Assembly (NCBI GenBank): GCA_044353905.1
Contig: JBILBA010000013.1
Location: 1 to 29,985 of the forward strand
DNA: 29,985 nt
Origin: MWH-TA3 sp044353905
GTDB taxonomy: Bacteria; Actinomycetota; Actinomycetes; Actinomycetales; Microbacteriaceae
Reading direction: 5' to 3'
This document shows positions 23,203-29,860 of the stretch, piece after piece. How positions within the stretch are numbered: position 1 is the stretch's first letter; the number at the start of each line of letters is the position of its first letter. The notes under the pieces were generated by a model. It was given only the letters and a program-made list of their open reading frames with translations, was not told the DNA's origin and ran no database searches. A program made the position numbers and the translations under genes.

Positions 23203-24356
23203 CCGACAAGGACAACGACGACTCTCGTGACGACGTCGACTGGCTCAAGGATGCGTTCGATCGTGCGATTCAGGGCGATAACGGAACAGTCCCCGATGCC
23301 GCGCGCCCGGTAGTCAACCCTTTTGCGGGGCTTACGCCGTCGGGCGACACCGCGCCGGTTGAGCCCGTCGTTTCGACCACTCCGGAGGCACCGGTGGAAG
23401 CAGGCGAGATGCCGTCGCACCGACACGACCTCGACCTCGACTTTGAAACCGACAACATGCCACCCGTCACATCGTTCGAACCGGTGGTGCCGTTAGAGAA
23501 CCCACTTCCGGCTGTGGCGACGGATTATCCGCCGACCGAAGCTCTCGACACGGTCGATCTGCCCGCAACGACGGTGGCGGAGCCCGTTGCGCCGGTTGCG
23601 CCGGCTGTCACAACACCCTCTGCACTGTCAGAGGAGACGAGCGGCATCGACCGGCTCGATGCCCTCTTTTCGTCCACGGACACGGCGACCGCGACGGTTC
23701 CGATTGTGGCCGCACCGGGAACCCCGCAGCCGAGCGCGTCAAAACTGACTCAAGAGCCGAAACCGGTCGATGACGCAAAACTGCGCCAGCGCCTGCTGTT
23801 GATTGTCGGAGGGTTTGTCGTGGCGATTGTTGCGATTGGCGCTTTCCTTGCGGGCGGATTCGTTGCCACCCCGGTGGCCGTGCCGACCCCCGAGGTGACC
23901 GAACCGTCGGTCGCACCGACGGCCACGCAACCGCCAGGGGACTACGCGTTCACCGAACTTTTCGGAGGCGAATGTCTCGAACCGTTCGACACCGCGTGGG
24001 CGGCGACGTTTACCGTGGTCGATTGTGCGACTCCGCACTCCGCACAACTTGTCTATGCAGGCGATCTCGCGTTAGACGAGACCTACCTGTCGTATCCCGG
24101 CGACGACCGTGTTGGGAAAGCCGCGATGGCTGGTTGCTCACGCAAGGGTGTTCTGAACCTCACGACCGCAAAGGCCTACACCGACCTGCTTGTCTCCAGC
24201 GCCTACCCCGTTTCGTCCGAGGCGTGGGATTCAGGGGACACGCGGTATTACTGTTTCGTCAATCTGTCGAGCGGTGATCCCATCGAGGGAGACCTCGCCG
24301 GCAAATTGATCACGCAGGGCGCGGAGGCAGCTCCGGAACCGACAGCAACGCCTTAA
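23199..24356 (+). CDS. Membrane protein with septum-formation-like extracytoplasmic domain
   Basis: The 385-residue protein has a cytoplasmic part of about 195 residues, Pro/Val/Thr-rich and low in complexity, one membrane helix at about 199-224, and an outside domain of about 140 residues. That domain has four cysteines in a pattern (GGECLEPF, VVDCATPH, MAGCSRKG, YYCFVN) like the actinobacterial 'septum formation' family (PF13845-like), named from a Streptomyces gene and of unclear function. The Cys pairs could form disulphides. It is coupled to pyrE by an ATGA overlap. Its last 47 bases overlap the end of the convergent DNA methyltransferase gene. Confidence 0.65.
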   Translation: MTDKDNDDSRDDVDWLKDAFDRAIQGDNGTVPDAARPVVNPFAGLTPSGDTAPVEPVVSTTPEAPVEAGEMPSHRHDLDLDFETDNMPPVTSFEPVVPLENPLPAVATDYPPTEALDTVDLPATTVAEPVAPVAPAVTTPSALSEETSGIDRLDALFSSTDTATATVPIVAAPGTPQPSASKLTQEPKPVDDAKLRQRLLLIVGGFVVAIVAIGAFLAGGFVATPVAVPTPEVTEPSVAPTATQPPGDYAFTELFGGECLEPFDTAWAATFTVVDCATPHSAQLVYAGDLALDETYLSYPGDDRVGKAAMAGCSRKGVLNLTTAKAYTDLLVSSAYPVSSEAWDSGDTRYYCFVNLSSGDPIEGDLAGKLITQGAEAAPEPTATP

Positions 24357-25164
24357 CACCGAGCCGCGATTCCATCACCGCGATGGCGTCGTCGGACTGA
24401 TCGAAAAGGACAACGTTGCGCCCCAGTTCGTGGGCGGCCGCACCCGTGGTGCCGCTTCCCGCGAAAGCGTCGAGAACCCAATCCCCCTGCCGGCTTGACG
24501 CCGCAATCATCCGGCGCACGAGCCTCACGGGCTTTTGGGTCGCGTAACCCGTCTTTTCCTTGCCGGTCGGCGACACGATGGTGTGCCACCACACGTCTGT
24601 CGGCAATTTCCCGCGCTCGACTTTTTCGGGCGTCACCAGCCCCGGGGCCATGTACGGCTCGCGGTCGACCTCGGCCGAATCGAAAAAGTACGTCGCTGGG
24701 TTTTTCACGTACACCAGAATCGTGTCGTGTTTGGTCGGCCATTTGCTCGTTGATTTAGCGCCGTAGTCGTAAGCCCAAATGATCTCGTTGAGAAAACTCT
24801 CACGCCCGAACAGGGCATCCAACGCAACCTTGGCGTAGTGCGCCTCTCGATAATCGAGGTGCAAATACAGAGTTCCCGAATCTGCCAGCACGCGGTGGGC
24901 TTCGACGAGTCGGGGTTCGAGGAACTCCCAATAGTCTTCGAACGCGTCGTCATACCCGTACAGAATTCCCTTGACCGTCGCGTACGACGCACCGCCGAAC
25001 CCCGTTCGTGCCCCACCCTCAGCGCGCACGGTCTTCAACGACTGACGTTCTTGTCGTCGCCCGGTGTTGAACGGCGGGTCGAGGTACACAACCTGAAACG
25101 TTTCGTCCGGCAGTCGCCTCAACAGTTCGAGGTTGTCGCCCTGCACGATGTGGATCTCGGTCAT
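24310..25164 (-). CDS. Orphan site-specific DNA methyltransferase (beta-type order)
   Basis: The 284-residue enzyme has the catalytic motif DPPF (29-32) before the SAM-binding FAGSGTTG (234-241), the motif order of beta-class N6-adenine or N4-cytosine methyltransferases such as CcrM. GYATQKPVRLVRRMI just before motif I is also typical. The target cannot be read from sequence. No restriction enzyme gene is near, so it is probably an orphan with regulatory or repair role. The ATG lies six bases after TAACTT, a leaderless start sharing its -10 with the divergent RNA methyltransferase gene. Its end overlaps the neighbouring gene by 47 bp. Confidence 0.88.
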   Translation of the reverse strand: MTEIHIVQGDNLELLRRLPDETFQVVYLDPPFNTGRRQERQSLKTVRAEGGARTGFGGASYATVKGILYGYDDAFEDYWEFLEPRLVEAHRVLADSGTLYLHLDYREAHYAKVALDALFGRESFLNEIIWAYDYGAKSTSKWPTKHDTILVYVKNPATYFFDSAEVDREPYMAPGLVTPEKVERGKLPTDVWWHTIVSPTGKEKTGYATQKPVRLVRRMIAASSRQGDWVLDAFAGSGTTGAAAHELGRNVVLFDQSDDAIAVMESRLGVKALLSVPELPPRPA

Positions 25165-25169
25165 TCCCC

Positions 25170-25176
25170 TAAGTTA
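25170..25176. promoter_or_regulatory. Shared -10 core of two divergent leaderless promoters
   Basis: TAAGTTA reads TAAGTT on plus (25170-25175, six bases before the GTG at 25182) and TAACTT on minus (25176-25171, six bases before the ATG at 25164). The two hexamers differ by one base in position, and the whole intergenic region is 17 bp. Confidence 0.6.
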
Positions 25177-25181
25177 ACAGA

Positions 25182-25826
25182 GTGACGGAAGATGACCGCG
25201 TTTCGGCGACACCCGAACTTTCCACACACGGCGTTGGTCCGTGGAAGGGCGAGTGGCCGACCGACCCGAACTTCGACCCGGTGCTTCTTGAAAACGGCGA
25301 CACTCGGAACGTCATCGACGAATACCGCTACTGGACGATGGAAGCAATCGTCGCCGACCTTGATTCCAAGCGTCACCGATTTCACGTCGCTATCGAGAAC
25401 TGGCAACACGACCTCAACATCGGGTCAATTGTTCGCACGGCGAACGCGTTCCTCGCGAACACGGTCCACATCGTTGGCCGCCGGCGCTGGAACAAGCGCG
25501 GAGCGATGGTCACCGATCGCTATCAGCACGTGATTCACCACTCAACAATCGAGGAGTTTCTCGAATGGGCGCGAGCACACAACCTCACTGTCGTCGGTGT
25601 CGACAACGTTCCCGGCTCGGTGTCGATCGACGAGACCTCGCTGCCCGAGTCGTGCGTGTTGCTGTTCGGACAGGAAGGACCGGGGCTGTCGCCCGAGGCA
25701 ATCGCCGCGAGCGACCTCGTCGTCGAAATCGAACAATTCGGGTCCACCAGGTCGTTGAATGCGTCCGCCGCCGCGGCCATCATCATGCATTCCTGGATCC
25801 GAGAGCACATCGTCGCCAAACGGTAG
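25182..25826 (+). CDS. SpoU/TrmH-family RNA 2'-O-methyltransferase
   Basis: The 214-residue protein belongs to the SPOUT class with a trefoil-knot SAM site. The three motifs are NIGSIVRTANAF (about 79-90), LLFGQEGPGLS (about 160-170) and STRSLNASAAAAI (about 188-200). The first 60 residues are a short N-terminal extension unlike typical TrmH. The substrate (tRNA or rRNA) cannot be assigned. The GTG start is set by the leaderless -10 box. The purA promoter begins within the last codons of this gene. Confidence 0.87.
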   Translation: MTEDDRVSATPELSTHGVGPWKGEWPTDPNFDPVLLENGDTRNVIDEYRYWTMEAIVADLDSKRHRFHVAIENWQHDLNIGSIVRTANAFLANTVHIVGRRRWNKRGAMVTDRYQHVIHHSTIEEFLEWARAHNLTVVGVDNVPGSVSIDETSLPESCVLLFGQEGPGLSPEAIAASDLVVEIEQFGSTRSLNASAAAAIIMHSWIREHIVAKR

Positions 25827-25829
25827 ACT
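25824..25829 (+). promoter_or_regulatory. -10 box (TAGACT) of purA
   Basis: TAGACT overlaps the stop codon of the RNA methyltransferase gene. The predicted start near 25836 leaves a short leader with GAAGGAA as ribosome binding site before the ATG at 25859, so purA is one of the few leadered genes here. Confidence 0.5.
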
Positions 25830-25858
25830 GAGAAAGTTCGCCGATCGAAGGAATCGAC

Positions 25859-27145
25859 ATGCCCGCAGTAGTCATCGTTGGAGCCCAGTGGGGTGACGAA
25901 GGTAAGGGTAAAGCAACCGACCTCATCGCGGGACGCATCGACTACGTGGTCAAATTCAACGGCGGAAACAACGCGGGCCACACGGTTGTCATCGGCAACG
26001 AAAAGTACGCCCTGCACCTTTTGCCCTCCGGGATCCTCACCGAGGGTGTCGTGCCCGTCATCTCCAACGGAGTCGTCATCGACCTCGAAGTCTTGTTCGA
26101 AGAACTCGACGCGTTGACCAGTCGCGGCATCGACGTCTCGAAACTTCGCGTGTCGGCCAATGCCCACGTCATCACGTCGTATCACCGCACGCTCGACAAG
26201 GTCACGGAACGATTCCTGGGTAAGCGCCAGATTGGAACGACGGGTCGCGGAATTGGCCCAACCTATGCCGACAAAATCAATCGCGTCGGAATCCGCATCC
26301 AAGACATCTTTGACGAAGGAATCCTGCGCCAAAAGGTCGACGGCGCGTTGGACATGAAGAACCACCTCCTCGTCAAGATTTACAACCGCCGAGCCATTAC
26401 CGCGGACGAAATCGTCGACGAACTGTTGTCGTACGCGGACCGCCTTCGCCCGTTGGTCTGCGACACCTCGCTGCTGCTCCACGAGGCGCTCACCGACGGC
26501 AAGACCGTCTTGTTTGAGGGCGGTCAGGCAACGATGCTTGACGTCGACCACGGAACCTATCCGTTTGTCACGTCGTCGAACTCGACCGCGGGCGGAGCAT
26601 CAACCGGTTCCGGCATCGGTCCGAATCAGATTTCACGCGTGATCGGAATCATCAAGGCGTACACGACTCGAGTCGGTTCCGGGCCGTTCCCGACGGAACT
26701 CGACAACGAGGAAGGCGAACGACTTCGCCAGGCCGGCGCTGAATTCGGCACGACCACGGGGCGTCCGCGTCGCTGCGGCTGGTATGACGCTCCCATCGCG
26801 AGGTATTCGGCGCGAATCAACGGGATCACCGACTTTGTCCTCACCAAGCTCGATGTGCTGACGGGACTCACTGAAATCCCCGTTTGTGTCGCCTACGAGG
26901 TCGACGGGGTTCGTTTCGATGAAATGCCCGTGAACCAGTCGGATTTCCACCACGCAACGCCCATTTACGAATCGTTTCCCGGCTGGACCGAGGACATCTC
27001 GTCCGCGCGGACCTTCGCCGACCTTCCCGCCAACGCACAGAACTACGTCCACGCCATCGAAAAGATCTCAGGCGCGAGGTTCTCGGCGATTGGTGTTGGG
27101 CCTGCTCGCGACGAGATAATCGCGATTCACGACCTTCTCGACTAG
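25859..27145 (+). CDS. purA: Adenylosuccinate synthetase
   Basis: The 428-residue enzyme joins IMP and aspartate using GTP, the first committed AMP step. The N-terminal P-loop-like GAQWGDEGKGKATDLIA (8-24) with catalytic Asp and His (NAGHTV at about 39-44), IGTTGRGIGPTYADK near 128-142, GTTTGRPRRCGWYD near 297-310 and the terminal GVGPARDE are present. The length is as usual. Confidence 0.97.
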   Translation: MPAVVIVGAQWGDEGKGKATDLIAGRIDYVVKFNGGNNAGHTVVIGNEKYALHLLPSGILTEGVVPVISNGVVIDLEVLFEELDALTSRGIDVSKLRVSANAHVITSYHRTLDKVTERFLGKRQIGTTGRGIGPTYADKINRVGIRIQDIFDEGILRQKVDGALDMKNHLLVKIYNRRAITADEIVDELLSYADRLRPLVCDTSLLLHEALTDGKTVLFEGGQATMLDVDHGTYPFVTSSNSTAGGASTGSGIGPNQISRVIGIIKAYTTRVGSGPFPTELDNEEGERLRQAGAEFGTTTGRPRRCGWYDAPIARYSARINGITDFVLTKLDVLTGLTEIPVCVAYEVDGVRFDEMPVNQSDFHHATPIYESFPGWTEDISSARTFADLPANAQNYVHAIEKISGARFSAIGVGPARDEIIAIHDLLD

Positions 27146-27175
27146 AACATCCAAGTTTTGTCCAAGATTTGGCTA

Positions 27176-27210
27176 AAGACCAAACGGACGGTCTTGAGCC
27201 GATTTACACT
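27176..27210 (+). promoter_or_regulatory. Inverted repeat and leaderless -10 box before the lipoprotein gene
   Basis: AAGACC (27176-27181) and GGTCTT (27190-27195) form a 6-bp inverted repeat with an 8-base spacer. TACACT (27205-27210) follows, then six bases and the ATG at 27217. The repeat lies where a -35 and upstream regulator would bind. It has no T-run, so it is a poor terminator for purA. Confidence 0.4.
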
Positions 27211-27216
27211 GGGGCT

Positions 27217-27558
27217 ATGGAACAGAAAAGGGCATTCTTAGCCCCACGACCAATCGTCACCAGCGTGGTAGCCGCCGCGTTGCTGCTGTCGACACTGGCG
27301 GGTTGTGCGCCGAGTGTTCCCACGGAGTCGATGAGCGTGCTCAATGGAAATGGAATCCTCACCGCTGACCTCGGGAACGACGTCACCGCCCGAGGCGTGG
27401 TTCTCGCCGCCGTTCTTCTTGTTGCTGGCGATGTCGAAAAGGCTCTGACCAAGGGTCTCGTCACAGCCCCCGAGGTTGACGCCGCGCGCAAGGCGATTGA
27501 CGAGGGAACGATGGATATGTGGCGCCAGCGGGCCGAAGCGGACGGGGCCACCCCGTGA
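27217..27558 (+). CDS. Small lipoprotein of unknown function
   Basis: The 113-residue product has a lipoprotein signal: positive start (MEQKRAF, R11), hydrophobic stretch at 13-28 and lipobox LAGC with the lipidated cysteine C30. The mature part, about 84 residues, is rich in Ala and Val and has an amphipathic middle (GVVLAAVLLVAGDVEKAL) and a helical end. I recognise no family. The ATG at 27217 is chosen by the leaderless -10 box; the frame stays open 16 codons further upstream. Its TGA overlaps the GTG of the next gene, so the two are made together, probably as partners at the cell surface. Confidence 0.75.
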   Translation: MEQKRAFLAPRPIVTSVVAAALLLSTLAGCAPSVPTESMSVLNGNGILTADLGNDVTARGVVLAAVLLVAGDVEKALTKGLVTAPEVDAARKAIDEGTMDMWRQRAEADGATP

Positions 27559-28079
27559 TCCGCCGATCCGCAATCGTCACGGCTGCCGTCGTTAGTGCCC
27601 TCGTTTTTACCGGCACGACTCCCGCCCGGGCCGCCGATCAAAACGCCATCAAACGAGCCATTGTCATCACGGTTCTGAACAACCTCGGAGTCCAACCGAC
27701 GGCCCAACTCATCGACCAAATCGTCAGTGACATCCCCGTGGACCTTCTCGATTCGACACTGGTTCGCCAGGTCGGAACGGCATTGGACAATTCAGAGGAT
27801 CCGGCGCTCATGATCGGCCAGACGGTCGATAGCGACGGTGACGGTGTGCCCAACGCCGATGCGATCGTTGATTCCGATGATGAAACTGAGGATGAAACCG
27901 ATGACGAAACCGACGACAACGGCTCTGGTTCGTCGGGCTCGTCGGGAAGCAATTCCGGAAACAATTCCGGCTCTGACGACGATACGGACAAAGACGATGA
28001 TACGGACAAAAAAGATCCGGACGATGACGATGACGATGACGATGACGAAGACGAGTCGGGCGACGACGAAGACAACTAA
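27555..28079 (+). CDS. Secreted hyperacidic protein with calcium-loop-like motif
   Basis: The 174-residue product begins with a Sec signal (RR at 3-4, hydrophobic 7-20, cleavage likely after ARA at 27). A folded-looking segment of about 65 residues is followed by DSDGDGVPNAD (92-102), which resembles the calcium loops of thrombospondin type 3 repeats. The rest is low complexity: Glu/Asp/Thr, then Gly/Ser/Asn, then a run dominated by Asp with few Lys, including nine consecutive Asp (156-164). No membrane anchor or sortase signal is present. The GTG overlaps the lipoprotein stop (GTGA). Function is unknown; divalent-cation binding is an inference. Confidence 0.75.
   Translation: MIRRSAIVTAAVVSALVFTGTTPARAADQNAIKRAIVITVLNNLGVQPTAQLIDQIVSDIPVDLLDSTLVRQVGTALDNSEDPALMIGQTVDSDGDGVPNADAIVDSDDETEDETDDETDDNGSGSSGSSGSNSGNNSGSDDDTDKDDDTDKKDPDDDDDDDDDEDESGDDEDN
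28021..28048 (+). repeat. Tandem GACGAT hexamer tract
   Basis: Four and a half units of GACGAT/GATGAC encode poly-Asp in the acidic secreted protein. Upstream, near 27921-28008, shorter repeats encode SSG, NNSG and DDDTDK units. Unit gain or loss keeps the frame and would change tail length. Confidence 0.8.
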
Positions 28080-28103
28080 GACTCCCCAGGGGTGGGGTGA
28101 CAC

Positions 28104-28134
28104 GCGTCCGGCTGCACTCGGTGCGGCCGGGCGC
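28104..28134 (+). terminator. GC-rich 14-bp hairpin, likely terminator without T-run
   Basis: GCGTCCGGCTGCAC pairs with GTGCGGCCGGGCGC around a TCG loop, 14 pairs including two G-T wobbles. No T-run follows, as is common for actinobacterial terminators. It lies 24 bp after the acidic protein gene and ahead of the chorismate mutase promoter. Confidence 0.65.
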
Positions 28135-28143
28135 GATGCTTTG

Positions 28144-28149
28144 TAGGCT
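28144..28149 (+). promoter_or_regulatory. Leaderless -10 box (TAGGCT) for chorismate mutase
   Basis: TAGGCT, six bases (GAACCC), then the ATG at 28156. Confidence 0.6.
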
Positions 28150-28155
28150 GAACCC

Positions 28156-28455
28156 ATGGATGAGGAAACGGCCGCCGAACTTCGCGACTTGCGACAGAGC
28201 ATCGACAATGTCGATGCCGCGCTGATTCACATGCTCGCGGAACGGTTTCGATTCACGCAGAAGGTCGGCCAATTGAAGGCGCGGGCGGGCCTTCCGTTGT
28301 CGGACAAGTCCCGTGAAGCCGAACAGATTGAGCGCTTGACCTCACTTGCCCACGAAGCAAACCTCGACCCGGTATTCGCCGAAAAGTTTCTCAACTTCAT
28401 CGTTGCCGAGGTAATCCGGCATCACGAAAAGATTGCGAACGACTCACAGGGTTAA
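28156..28455 (+). CDS. Chorismate mutase (AroQ type)
   Basis: The 99-residue all-helical protein converts chorismate to prephenate for Phe/Tyr synthesis. AroQ residues are visible: LRQSIDNVDAALIHMLAERF (11-30, shown in full at 20 residues) with the first-helix Arg-Asp pattern, the FTQKVGQLKA segment with the active-site Lys (about 32-41), and DKSREAEQIERL (49-60). Its short length without fusion matches the intracellular actinobacterial type, which often depends on the DAHP synthase for activation. No secretion signal is seen. Confidence 0.88.
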   Translation: MDEETAAELRDLRQSIDNVDAALIHMLAERFRFTQKVGQLKARAGLPLSDKSREAEQIERLTSLAHEANLDPVFAEKFLNFIVAEVIRHHEKIANDSQG

Positions 28456-28526
28456 CGTTCGCCAGATTCGTTCGCTGTTTCCTCGCCGTTCACCAGAATT
28501 ACACGCGGTTTCCGCACACTGTATCC

Positions 28527-29177
28527 ATGGTTGCTACCCGCCCAAATTTCGTCCCTCTACACGGATGGGCCATCTCGCTTGAGCCGATGACGTCGGAGCA
28601 CTTTGCTGATCTCTTCGCCGCAATCGCCCACCCCGTCGTATTTGAACAAGGGTTCGGCGGCGGCCTGGCGAACCTTACGACCGACATTGCGAGTTTCTCG
28701 GAATGGGCATCGTCGCACTTCAAGTTCGACACATCACACGTGTATGTGATTCGCGCAACGACCGGTCCGTTGGCGGGGGCAATCCTGGGTACGACAACAC
28801 TTGGCGACTTCGACGACGAACGTGAACACACGCACATTTTTTCGACCGCGTTCGCTCCGCACGCCTGGGGCACCTCGGTCAACTCCATGACAAAGTACTT
28901 GTTGCTCGAACGCGCGTTCAACCACGGATACGGTCGTGTGCGAATTCAGGCCGACGTTATGAACCACCGCTCACGCCGCGCGATTGAAGCGCTGGGCGCT
29001 CAATTCGAAGGTGTTGTTCGTCGAGACAAGCAACGTGCAGACGGGTCGTGGCGAGACACCGCCCTCTATTCGATTCTTATTGACGAATGGCCGATGGTTG
29101 CAGACCGTCTCGAGCGACGCATCGCCGAGAAAGCAGGAACAGAACCGTTCGGGGCCGTTCCGATCCGCCTCGGCTGA
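28527..29177 (+). CDS. GNAT acetyltransferase, RimJ/RimL-like
   Basis: The 216-residue protein has the N-acetyltransferase fold of the RimJ/RimL (Acetyltransf_3) subgroup: an L-x-P-M start (ISLEPMTSEHF near 13-23), a central acetyl-CoA region around AGAILGTTTLGDF and the diagnostic YGRVRIQADVMNHRSRRAIE followed by ALGAQFEGVVRRDKQRADG. The acceptor is unknown: protein N-termini, aminoglycoside-like or small-molecule amines are all possible. The ATG follows CACACT by six bases, which fits the leaderless spacing but with a weak first position. It is convergent with and directly abuts the next gene. Confidence 0.8.
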   Translation: MVATRPNFVPLHGWAISLEPMTSEHFADLFAAIAHPVVFEQGFGGGLANLTTDIASFSEWASSHFKFDTSHVYVIRATTGPLAGAILGTTTLGDFDDEREHTHIFSTAFAPHAWGTSVNSMTKYLLLERAFNHGYGRVRIQADVMNHRSRRAIEALGAQFEGVVRRDKQRADGSWRDTALYSILIDEWPMVADRLERRIAEKAGTEPFGAVPIRLG

Positions 29178-29768
29178 TTAGGCGTTGACTCCCGGCAGGT
29201 TGGCATACAACTTGTGCGCGGTTTCAAGGCATTGGTCGATCATGCGCTGTTGACGCTTCACGGTCACAAACTTCGGACCAACCCACGCGGGAACAAACGA
29301 GCCGTCGGATGCCTTTTCGCGCAGCATCCAGGCGAAAACACATTCCTCGGCTCCGGTCACAAACAGCTGCCACTGAACTTGGCGCTTGTAGTAAATCGGG
29401 ACCCAATCGTAGGAACCCCAATCGCGGCCGGTTGTCTTGACTTCGACGATGGTTCCGTGATCGGGGGACAGCCCGTCGGGGGTCGCCATCATCCAGTTCG
29501 CTTCGGTCGACGCGATGAGCCAGTCGTTCCCCGCGATGTCAAATCGTTCCGCCAACTTGTCGATGATGTTCGATTCCTGGTCGCGGCCGAACGCCATGAA
29601 CGCGTTGTCGGGGATCGGGGTCGGGTCCATCATCTGGCCGACGACCTCGGAGAAACCCTTGTCGTCGTGTGCTTTGCCGACCATCGTGGCGGTCACGCCC
29701 GTCGCTCGCACACGCAGCCATTCGTCGCGGTCAGCGCTCTGCACTAAAAAACGGGATTGCTCAATCAT
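29178..29768 (-). CDS. YqaJ-type (lambda-exonuclease-like) nuclease
   Basis: The 196-residue protein matches the YqaJ recombinase-nuclease family, a PD-(D/E)xK fold. Visible parts are DEWLRVRATGVTATMVG (about 15-31), the FGRDQE motif near 60, the catalytic Asp in MMATPDGL (about 93-100), EVKTT (about 109-113) and the QVQWQLFVTGAEECVFAW segment (about 130-147). Family members in phages degrade one strand from duplex ends and work with a RecT-like annealer; none is nearby, nor any other phage gene. The ATG has GAAAGG nine bases upstream. It may be a domesticated repair enzyme. The stop abuts the GNAT stop. Confidence 0.82.
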   Translation of the reverse strand: MIEQSRFLVQSADRDEWLRVRATGVTATMVGKAHDDKGFSEVVGQMMDPTPIPDNAFMAFGRDQESNIIDKLAERFDIAGNDWLIASTEANWMMATPDGLSPDHGTIVEVKTTGRDWGSYDWVPIYYKRQVQWQLFVTGAEECVFAWMLREKASDGSFVPAWVGPKFVTVKRQQRMIDQCLETAHKLYANLPGVNA

Positions 29769-29820
29769 GTGGACCTTTCGAACTCTTCCACGGTAGTGCG
29801 TTCAACCGACATCGAACAGC

Positions 29821-29854
29821 ATCTATCGTTTTCTCGGGATTGAGTCGATAGATT
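29821..29854 (+). promoter_or_regulatory. 8-bp inverted repeat around the promoter of the last gene
   Basis: ATCTATCG (29821-29828) and CGATAGAT (29846-29853) are perfect inverted repeats separated by 17 bp. The right arm overlaps the leaderless -10 box TAGATT (29849-29854, six bases before the ATG at 29861) and the left arm lies at the -35 position. A dimeric regulator could bind both arms. Confidence 0.5.
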
Positions 29855-29860
29855 GTAATC

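Noticed and set aside
25535..26551. A 338-codon minus-strand frame across the RNA methyltransferase and purA genes
   Set aside because: It spans two firmly identified genes and a promoter, without protein features of its own.
27176..27195. Rho-independent terminator after purA
   Set aside because: The 6-bp inverted repeat has an 8-base loop and no following T-run, and lies at the promoter of the next gene, so it is better seen as a possible operator.
29800..29817. LexA (SOS) box before the YqaJ-type gene
   Set aside because: The arms are GTTC...GAAC, the opposite orientation to the GAAC-N4-GTTC pattern of actinobacterial SOS boxes, and the spacing is 10.
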